Source of the DNA: Tritrichomonas musculus
Taxonomy: Eukaryota; Parabasalia; Tritrichomonadida; Tritrichomonadidae
Assembly: GCA_039105265.1 (NCBI GenBank)
Contig: JAPFFF010000031.1
Location: forward strand, 496,001 to 560,000
Direction of reading: 5' to 3'
Length of the DNA: 64,000 nucleotides
Shown here: one piece after another, positions 19,083-28,100 of the stretch
How the letters are laid out: the number at the start of each line of letters is the position of its first letter
How positions within the stretch are numbered: position 1 is the stretch's first letter
Position numbers and translations under genes: made by a program
Notes under the pieces: generated by a model
The model's input: the letters and a program-made list of their open reading frames with translations, nothing else
Told to the model about the DNA's origin: nothing
Database searches by the model: none

Positions 19083-20224
19083 TTTATTTTATTTTATTTT
19101 TTTTTTTTTTTTGAGAAAAAAAATTTTGAGGATATAATGAAAATTACAAATTAAAAAAATTAATAAAATATTAATATAATATATATAAGATTTATATAAT
19201 ATAAATATATATTTGGTATAGGTTAAACAACACTTGATATCGAGAAAAATTTTAATACAAAAAATCATAAAATATATTCAATTTTAATAAAATTATAAAA
19301 TAAGAATTTATCATCCACTTTAATAACTATGCTATTTATTAAGACATATATCATATTATTTTACTTTCTTACTATAATATTTTTTAGTAGAAAAAAGCAT
19401 ATACACATTTAACTTGCCTTTATGAAAAATTAGAAAAGAAAGCAGCATGTAAATGCGAGTGGTTTATAAATGGATGTATTTTACTGATTTGAATGAATCG
19501 CAATTTTAGAACAATTCATTAATGAAGGTAAGAAACAGATAAAAAGAAATAAAAACAAAAAAAATGTTCATTATCATCATTTTTTGTTTGTATTAGTTTA
19601 TAAATTTTACTCATCTATAAGTTTTCTTCATATACAAGTTGCCTTCACATACAAAATGAACTTTTTTTAAACAGTCTTCTTTATCAAATCACCTTGGTGT
19701 ATAAAAGCTTTTATATACCTATCCATTTGATCTTAAAACGCTTTTCAGTAAAGGTAAAATATTATGTTTCGATCTTTTAAAATACCTACCTCTTATGAAC
19801 TATGTTGGAATTTAAGTCTTCTCTATCTATAATTAGTTTTCTTTTAGCCATTGTCTTCATCCTTATATTAAATATTATTTTGGAGATGAGGCTATTTTCA
19901 AAAAGATAAAGTTTTAGCAGAAGAGGAAGACAACATACCGACTCACCGCTATGATATAAGTTGTATAGTATAGGTCACTCAATTTGTTCAGAATATACAG
20001 CAACTTTATTCTTGAACCACTTTCTATAATTTTGAAGAGTCTCACCTTTATGGGTGGAATCCTAAAGCCCCTGGTGCTGAAAATATTTCCTACCCAGTCA
20101 AAAAGTGGGGATTTACCACACCGATTACATTTTCACTATTAAACAGCTTTTTTAAAAATGTGTAAAAAAGATAAGGAGAAAAATATTTATATAAACAAAA
20201 TCCGCTGAATAAATGTTTGAAAAT
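19083..20224. other. Noncoding DNA upstream of the transposase
   Basis: About 1.1 kb. It begins with a T-run next to the transposase start, then A/T-rich sequence. No ORF, RNA gene or terminal repeat is recognised except one arm of an imperfect inverted repeat at 20071-20099. Confidence 0.5.
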
Positions 20225-20709
20225 CTTATTCATCATCTGTAGAGCATTCTCTTCTTTATCTGTATAGGATTGTCGTCATCTTCTGTATAGAATTGTCATC
20301 AACATCATTAGATCTTGTTCATCTGTAGAGCATCTTCTTCTTCATCTATGAAGAATCGTAGCCATCATCTGTATAGGATAGTCGTCATCATCTGTAGAGC
20401 TTTCTCCTAATCTGTAGAGCTTCTTCATTTTCATCTTTATTGAATAGCTGTCATCATCTGAATAGAATTGACTTCATTAACTATATGGAATAGTCCTCAT
20501 CATCTGTATAGATTAGTAATCTTCATATGTGGAGCATCTTCTTCTTCATCTTTAGAGAATCCTCGCTTCATCTATAAAGAAAGGCTCATATTGTTAGTAT
20601 AATTTATTAACCGCCCATCTCTAAGCCATTTTACTCCATAAAAAATAAAGATATAATAACTCTTTGAATGAAGGGCTGGGAAATATTTTTAGCACCATGG
20701 TGCTCCAGG
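20071..20709. repeat. Imperfect inverted-repeat pair around a degenerate tandem block
   Basis: Left arm (20071-20099) CTGGTGCTGAAAATATTTCC and right arm (20672-20709) GGAAATATTTTTAGCACCA are reverse complements over about 20-25 bp. The right arm also contains a perfect palindrome, AGCACCATGGTGCT (20691-20704). Between them lies the degenerate CATCATCTGTA block. This could be a MITE, but ends and target duplication are undefined. Confidence 0.35.
20225..20590 (+). repeat. Degenerate tandem repeat of CATCATCTGTA units
   Basis: Irregular alternation of two related phrases, CATCTGTAGAGCATCTTCTT and CATCATCTGTATAGGATTGT, about ten times over 365 bp with point changes. All frames are interrupted, so it is an old minisatellite or a decayed repetitive coding region. 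Confidence 0.55.
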
Positions 20710-20888
20710 CCATTTACCATCCTTTATTACTACTTTTTTGGGGATTGCTATTATGTTATATAAGAAAATACATGAATTTTAAGTTAAAACTTGAAATTCT
20801 GATGAACAAAACAACAGATAGCAAGTATTGTATTAAAGAAATTCTGTTTATTATCGTTCACTAATTTCTTTTTGAGTATTTATGGTCG

Positions 20889-20923
20889 TACACACACACA
20901 ATCACACACAAACACACACACAT

Positions 20924-20955
<32 letters not shown>

Positions 20956-20995
20956 ATAAAAATAAAAATAAAAATAAAAATAAAAAATAAAAATT
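20889..20995. repeat. Low-complexity tract: (CA)n, A-run, (AAAAAT)n
   Basis: CA/ACACACAA microsatellite (about 20889-20932), a run of A, then repeated AAAAAT units. It directly precedes the hAT-type element. Confidence 0.85.
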
Positions 20996-21016
20996 GCATA
21001 TATTCTTAATTTTAAA

Positions 21017-22071
21017 CAGGGTTGTCGATCGATGATGATAAATATCGATTATCGGCTCATTATCGATAGTCCGATAATATCGATAAAAATTTATTCGATA
21101 ACCAATAATTATCGATAAATACGTTAAGCAAAACCGCCGATATTTGGTCACTATCGGACGGTTACGGTTCGATATTCTCCGATATTTTATAATAAAATTT
21201 CCATACTTTTTTTTTACATTTTTGATTAAAATTTGGAATTTTATATTTTTAATTGTACTTCAATAGTGCATGCTGAAATAAGCGAAATAAGGTCAGAGTG
21301 CATTATATGTCCAATATAATAATGAGAAGCTAAAAAATCAGGTTTTTGATTAATACATAAAAAGATTATTTTCAAAATTTTTAAAAAAGAACCAATTGGC
21401 CAACAAAAAAAGATTATGATTAAGAACAAAGTTATAAGACGATAATTTCCTCATATCTTCTCAGTATTAAATTATTTCCATATTTGCAAATTAACGAATC
21501 TTAATATGTAATGAAATATTAATGCAATGCTACTAAAATAATTTGCGTTTTTTTTTATTAAAAGAATATCAAGTCTAAAAATATTTAGAGAAATGGAGAG
21601 AATTTTATTAATTTACAAAAAGTTATCGTGTTCACTTTTTGATAAATTTAATTTTTTTGCCAAAACAAAATTATCTTTATTGATTTTAAATTTCATACTT
21701 AAATATTATTAGAATTATAATATATTACTTATCTTTTATTATAATAAAAGTTAATTTCCTATGAAATATAAAAAATCTTTTTAAATAATTTGATCATTTG
21801 TACATACAAGCTTTTTTATATGTCATTACTTGAAAAAATAACTTTTATATAACTATATAACAATTAAATAGCCATAATTTCTAGTAAATATCTTTTCTTT
21901 ACCTTAAAAAAGTTAAAATTATCGGTCATTATTGGCCATGATAAAAACCGTTTTTATCGATAATGATATTTATTATCGGATAGTATCGGTTATTCTACTC
22001 TACTCCCGATAATATCGATAATATTGGCAACGTATTTAACCGTTATCGGACACTATCGATAAACATCCCTG
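21017..22071. mobile_element. Non-autonomous hAT-type element with perfect 8-bp target duplication
   Basis: Starts CAGGGTTGTCGATCGATGAT and ends, in reverse complement, CAGGGATGTTTATCGATAGT. CAGGG-T-G termini are diagnostic of hAT elements. The flanks are an exact 8-bp duplication, ATTTTAAA (21009-21016 and 22072-22079), also the hAT size. Both ends (about 150 bp each) are packed with ATCGATAA/TTATCGAT and CGATAATATCGATAA motifs, resembling hAT subterminal transposase-binding repeats. The 1,055-bp interior has no convincing transposase ORF. It is inserted within the 7.6-kb pogo-like unit and is therefore younger than it. Confidence 0.88.
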
Positions 22072-22079
22072 ATTTTAAA

Positions 22080-22682
22080 TATTACATTTATTTATGATAT
22101 TAAACATAAATAATTTTGGGTGTAATTTTTTAGCACAGTGCTGCAGCACAGAGAACTTTTTGTATGTATATATGGTCCAGATAAACTTTTTGAGAAATTA
22201 AAATTAATATTTTTTAAACAAAATAGCATGACCCCCTATTCATGCTTTTTATATTCCTTTAAAATAATTTAAAAATATTTGTTTTCTTATTTAATATTGA
22301 TTTTAACCATTAAATCCTAAATTATATCAATTTAGGAAGCCCAACAAGCCATTTGATTCTCTAAATCAACCATTTTTAAGAAGAATTATTAATCAAATAA
22401 TAATCTCATTTTTGAAAATTTTCGATTATTTCGCCTTTAACATATTCTCTAAATGGCATAAATTAAGAAATCAATAAAAAATACAAGGAACTTTTAATCT
22501 TTTCTATGTAAAATAAAGCTCGAAAAAATGGACGATTATTTTCTTCTGAAAAAGTTGTATGTGCTATAAAGAATTCCTCAATAATTTTCTATATATTAAA
22601 TTTTTTTAATTTAATATTATCACTCTTTCGATAGAGGAAAGTTTTAGTTAACAAAAAATAAAAAGAATGGTTAAGTAGACTG
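22080..22682. other. Noncoding right arm of the 7.6-kb unit
   Basis: About 600 bp of AT-rich DNA with AGCACAGTGCTGCAGCACAG (about 22132-22151), a local palindromic cluster like the one at 20691. No ORF or RNA gene seen. Confidence 0.45.
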
Positions 22683-22718
22683 AAATAACGAACTATTCGA
22701 ATTAAAGCGAGGAACGGG
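22683..22718 (-). repeat. Right terminal inverted repeat of the 7.6-kb unit
   Basis: Reverse complement begins CCCGTTCCTCGCTTTAATTC. It matches the left copy at 15136-15171 except for one base. Confidence 0.8.
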
Positions 22719-22935
22719 TATTATTGATGACCATGATGATTATTACTATTTAATAGCAATAATGGTATGAATAATGATATTATGAAATATTAATATCATC
22801 TCATTAAAAATTATTATAAATAACACTTTATAAAATGCTTTTTTAAAAAATACTCTATTATTTCACTTTTTGGATTGAAAAAGTTATCTTTTTGGACAAA
22901 AATCGGAAGCGGTCACATAACTTTTTAAAATTTTT

Positions 22936-22965
22936 GGACAAAAATCGGAAGCACAGAAATCTATC
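22936..22965. repeat. Right copy of the outer 30-bp inverted repeat
   Basis: Exact reverse complement of 14650-14679. A partial extra copy (GGACAAAAATCGGAAGC, 22894-22910) lies about 40 bp away in the same orientation. The pair encloses the small 113-aa ORF and the whole 7.6-kb unit. Confidence 0.75.
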
Positions 22966-23159
22966 AAAAATTACGTTCTGTTTAAACTTTTTCAATAAAA
23001 TAGACCAAGAAAAAAAATCAATTACGTTTTACGATTACGTCTACGTGAAAATAATTAGAATAAGACTTTTTTTAAAAAATGTAATAAAAAGTTGTATTGG
23101 ATAAATGAGGATATTTATCTTTAAATATAAATATTTTATCCTTTTAAGGGGGACCTTTC

Positions 23160-24585
23160 CCCGTTTACTATTTTTTAAAAAACGATCAATATTTAACTTG
23201 AAAATTATCGTTTTAATTCAAATTTATATTCAAAATTTAAAAATGAAATAACTAAAAATGTAGCAACAATCAAAAAAAAATTTTTTTCACCTTTTTAATT
23301 AATTATATGATTAAAAAGATCTAGGCCTCAAATCATATATGAGTAAAACAGGGATGGAGGAAAATATAATTTATTATACATTTCTAAAATTAGATATTCT
23401 TCAAATTGTTAAATATCATGTTTGAGGCCTAGATTCATTATTCTTATCTGTATTCTAAATATATGCAAAGAAAAAACACTAAAATATGCTTTTGAAATTG
23501 AGTTATTTCAATTTGAATTCGACTACTTTTGGAATATTGAAATTTAATTTCTATTTTTTTAATAAAAAAAATCAATTAAACTATCTAATTTATATAAAAT
23601 ATTTTATTTTATTGAGTTTTATATAATATTTATTATATAAATTATGCCAATATAAAAACTACTAGATATAATGATTAAGATTAATTTATCAAATATTATA
23701 ATTATATATTTACATAGTTTTTATTATCCTTTTTAGTTTATTTATGAATATTTTAGAAATTAAAATCACTTTTATTAACAACAAAAATAAAAATTGATTT
23801 CGAAAATTTTATTTTGAGAGATTTTTTTAATAAAATGAGTTATATTGATTTATTAATACTTTTTATAATAGCTATCTAAATATTGATACACAAAATGTGA
23901 AAAATAAATGTGAATTTCATAATTGAAAATTTTTATCTTTTAAAATAAATTTTAGTAGTTCCATATTTATATAATGATGTTATTAATGTAATATATGTAC
24001 TTATTCATATCAAAATCATTGAAAATTGTTGATTCACAAAAAAAGATAAGAAAATCCGTATGCATACACAAAAAAGATCAATTAATCATAAATAAATATC
24101 ATAAATGGAGTATATCTTCAAAATTATTATAATATTTTCATTTATATTATCTTAAAATATATATTAATGTTTTTTAATTTAAAAAACAAAAATGAACATT
24201 AAAAATAATTGACAATATAGATGTTTAAAAGTATTTTTAGCTGTTTTTATTAATTATTTTATAAATTGATTAATAAAAATCATTAATATTCTGATTTTAA
24301 TAATTTATATGCAATAAATTATAAATATAATTATAATATAAAAATTGAATTTTAAAATATTTTACATTTATATATTATAATTATATATATAAGCTATATA
24401 TGCTTCATCGGTTTATTTTTTATCAAAATTCAATATATAAAATTATAAAATATAAAAATAATTGAAATTGATGTGTCTTTATTAATTTTGAATTCTTTAT
24501 ATTTTTACAAAAATTATCTTAAATTTTTTAAAAATATGAATTTATTGATATATAAAATATAATAATATGAAAATCATTTTTAATT
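23160..24585. other. Noncoding left arm of the TTAA-flanked transposon
   Basis: About 1.4 kb of AT-rich DNA ahead of the transposase start. The one structure seen is an inverted repeat: ATCTAGGCCTCAAA (23319-23332) and TTTGAGGCCTAGAT (23421-23434) with an 88-nt loop. A related phrase, AATTTGAGGCC, occurs near 48688, just outside the right end of the element. Confidence 0.5.
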
Positions 24586-24789
24586 ATGCCCAGAACCAAA
24601 AACTCAGTAATTAAATCCAAAGAAAATGGAAGAAACTCAATTAATTCCCTAGTTTATTTAAGAAATGATAAAAAAATACAAACAGACAAAACTTTTTCAA
24701 TTGATAACGATATCAGATTCACCATGTCGATATTAATATTTGGCCTTTCATATTCAATCGCAAGAAATATATTCAATTTTAATGGTATT
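24586..24789 (+). pseudogene. Transposase of the TTAA-flanked element, N-terminal part
   Basis: 68 codons from a good ATG (MPRTKNSVIKSKENGRN). They end exactly at the GTATT target site of the Polinton. The segment IRFTMSILIFGLSYSIARNIFN resembles the helical region that precedes the catalytic domain in Mutator/Kolobok-type DDE proteins. The reading frame is the same as that of the part at 46841, so the gene was one continuous ORF of about 426 codons before the insertion. It is split but otherwise looks undecayed. Confidence 0.7.
24785..24789 (+). repeat. Polinton target-site duplication, left copy
   Basis: GTATT, repeated at 46836-46840 immediately outside the right terminal repeat. Polintons make 5-6-bp duplications. 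Confidence 0.85.
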
Positions 24790-25098
24790 AGTAGTTATAA
24801 GATGGGGCCAGCTCCCGGAAGATATTTTGGCCTTGATTTTCGGGTATGATTTTCAATACGAGGGTACACCTGTCTTCTAGCATTCATTTTTGGAGTCATG
24901 TTTCAATACTTGGAGCTCAAACTTGGGAAATGTAGAATTTAAGAAAAAGTGCCCAAAAATGGATGTTTTGAAGGGGTTTGGGGCCAAAAATAATGTCCGA
25001 ATTCAGGCCCATTTTGATGCAAAAAGAGAATGTAAAAGATGTTTTTCATGAAAAAATGGTGTACAGGAAGATATGAAACTTTTTGTAAGGGATAATTT
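24790..25098 (+). repeat. Polinton left terminal inverted repeat
   Basis: Begins AGTAGTTATAAGATGGGG and ends GTAAGGGATAATTT. No difference from the reverse complement of 46527-46835 was seen on reading both through. Confidence 0.92.
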
Positions 25099-25122
25099 TT
25101 TTAATGCAGGGGTAAAGAAAAG

Positions 25123-28100
25123 ATGAGCCAACAAAATGCTAGAGACGCCCAAGAAATATATGACCAATCATTTGAAGACGTATGGAATTCATGTGTAATG
25201 CTTGGAATTCCAGAAGAAACTCTTGAAGCAATTGCTGATGATACACCATATGATGATGAATTTGATAGCAATTTTGCAGACAATGTTTTAGATATAATCG
25301 TTGACAAACTTGATGAAATGGGTTATGATGGTGATGCTACTTATGGTAGTGTATATTGGTTTGCAAAGGGTTATAATGCTAAGAAAGAAGCTGAAGCTAT
25401 TGAAGCCGAAGCTATTAATGAATTAATGAATCTTCCATTCCAACCAGAAATCAAATATTTGGGAATCCCACATGCTCCAAAGCATCCAAAAGCACCAAAA
25501 AGATATATTGATAGCAACGATTCAGCATATCTCAATTACATTAAACGTAAGCATTTCAATGTTAAAGATAAGGTTAATGATAAGGTTAGGGATATTCTTC
25601 GTAAACGTTTTAACGAGAAAATTGAAAAAGAAAATACTCAAATCCATGCATCCAAAGCTAATTACAAGAGAATGCTTGATGATTTACGTAAGCAAACAGT
25701 TCTACTTAGACCGTTAGCACCAAAAGAAATGCTTGAACTTAAACCATATTCACAGAAAATGTTTGAGAACCAAAACCAAGAATTGTTAGAATATTTTGAG
25801 AAATATGGTCATGAATTCAAGAGCATTGATGAAGAGAATCTTAAAATTAATGAACCATATGATGAACAGAAAGCATTAGCACGTTTGGAAGAAGCTAGAC
25901 GTAAGTATCCAAAAGACTCAGAAGTTGTTGAGAAGAATCAAAATAAAGATCCAATTGTAGTGTATTATCTTAACAAGATTCATAAGCTTGAAGACATTTT
26001 CGAATATCTTGAGAATGTTGTATATAAGCGTGAACGTAAACCATTCAAGTTGACATTTGAGATGGGAGGTATCTTTGAGGTTCCAGATAAGAATGTATCT
26101 CCAGAATCAGATCCAACGTTTGATTACGAAGCACGTGAAATCATTGCTACCAAAGTCAAACTTGATGATACCATTCCAATTGTAATCCAATTTTCAACAG
26201 ATTTAGATAGAGTCAAGTACTATATTGAATCTAATCTTCATAATCATTCAACTACAGCTTCCAATGTCAAACTCATTTATGTTTCAAATGTTGCATTCAC
26301 TGTTTCAAGATTAGTTAAGATTTCTGGTAAGATTGATGACCTTCCAGTTGAGTTCTTTAAATCAAAATTTATAATCACAGACAATGAAGATGATGGATTA
26401 TGTTGGTATAGATTCTTAGCAATATGTTTAGATCAAAAGCTATCAAAGACTGAGAAGTACTATCTTAAAGATCGTACTAGTGCTGCTCGTAAACTCTTCT
26501 GCAAAGATCATGGTGCCGAATATACTACTAGACCTACCAAAGCTGCCCAAGCATTACTTAAATCATTCAATGGTATGACGTTAGATGAAATGAAAGAGTC
26601 TGCAAAGAAGCATCAAATCAATGTTAACATCTATTGCTATGACAAAGAAAGTAATCGTTATGATATTGATCAGCAATGGTATGATGAGAAATTTGGAAAT
26701 CCTTTTAATGCTTTACTCTTTAGTCAAGGTAATGTCATCCATATTATGTATATCACTAATGCAGAATCATTAACTAATATTTGGATATGTCCCAAATGCA
26801 AATCGTATGCAATCCGTGGAAAGAATCCAAAGAGAATGGAGATCCATAAAGCACATTGTGATGGAAAGTTTCATAAGAATTACATTCCTGAAAGAGTTAG
26901 TATGCCATATTGTCCACATATTTTGAATCATCCAGTTTACGAATATTGTGTAGCACATGATCTTAAATGGCAACCTCAGAGATATTACATAACCTATGAT
27001 TTCGAAACCATGGAGCAATCTGTTAATGAATCTACTGGCAAATCAACTGTTATCAATAGTCGTTTGCTTCCATTGTCTGCAAGCTGTTGCATCAAGTCTT
27101 CAAAAGGTTTGTTAACGAGACATTTCGATGCTAGATCCAAAGATTTCATTCCTGAATGGCTTACATTTATGTTCGAGAGAGCTTATGAAATAGTTGATGA
27201 CAAGGTTCAATTAATGAAAGATATGCTCAAAATTTCTGATGTCGAAGTCATTAAAAAGTTTGATAAAGGTCTCCTTGATGTACCAGTTTTGGGATTTAAT
27301 TCTGCAAAATTTGATAGCAATCTCTTTAAAGAATATTTCAATTATACTCATCATGGTATGCAATGGAAGGTTGATAACAGTTCTTTAATTGGTACTACAT
27401 CATCTTTGAAGCAATTCATTCTCAAAACATCAACTGATAAAGGTATGATTGGATTACGTTTCATTGATGCTCAAGCATTCATCAGTGGAGGTACTCTTAA
27501 ACAATTTGGTGTTGACTTTGGTGGTGCAGAGAATTCTGTTAAAGGTACATTCCCATATGAAGCTGTAAATAGTAAGAACTTTGATGATGTCCTAAGTAAG
27601 TCAGAACCATTCAAACATAAAGATTTCCATAGCTATCTCAATCAAAAGAATGCATTATCAAATAAAGAATATGAAGAATATCTTGAAGATTCCAAAAGAT
27701 TCATTGACAGATGGGAATATCTGTTAGCATATAATGATAATGATGTTGAGATGATGATCAAACCTATTGATAACCTCATTGAATTGAATGCTAAATATGG
27801 TATTGACATGCTCTCAAATCTTTCTTTGTCACGTAATGCATCTGAAATCAAGTATGCAATGGCTTATAAGAACTTTGATATTGACTATGATTATGGTGTT
27901 TTGAATTCAAAGAATACATTCAAGCCAACCAAAGAATGGTGGACATATAAGGTCAATTCATATTATACCCAAGATGAGAAATGGAATGCTAAGCAAGAGA
28001 AAAGTAAGCAGCCCAAGCCTTTTAGAGACCTTTCTAAATGTGTTTCTGAAGCTGATTTCGATGCATTCATGAAGATATATGAAGACCCAGAATTAGGTAA

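Larger units (their letters stand above)
15136..22718. mobile_element. 7.6-kb TIR unit with TA ends carrying a pogo-like transposase
   Basis: Bounded by 36-bp inverted repeats (15136-15171 and 22683-22718) that differ at one position and start CCCGTTCC. Each is flanked by TA on the outer side (15134-15135 and 22719-22720), as expected for Tc1/mariner/pogo insertions. The only good ORF inside is a DDE_1 (pogo/CENP-B type) transposase on the minus strand. The rest is noncoding and holds nested elements: a Tc1-like MITE at 15551 and a hAT-type element at 21017. The near-identical ends suggest recent mobility, but the unit is large for pogo, and TA is weak evidence in DNA this AT-rich. A composite of several insertions is possible. 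Confidence 0.6.

Noticed and set aside
20861-21151. 96-aa minus-strand frame rich in Phe, Leu, Cys and Val
   Set aside because: It is a translation of the CA microsatellite, the A-run and the start of the hAT element.
21241-21429. Small minus-strand frame inside the hAT element
   Set aside because: Short, hydrophobic, no hAT transposase motif; AT-rich chance frame.
22892-23104. 70-aa plus-strand frame (MDKNRKRSHNFLKFLDKNRKH)
   Set aside because: It has a non-ATG start, and the repeated DKNRKRS/DKNRKH is just the duplicated GGACAAAAATCGGAAGC repeat being translated.
24790-24849. Extension of the N-terminal transposase frame into the left terminal repeat
   Set aside because: Same reason: these codons belong to the inserted element, not to the transposase gene.
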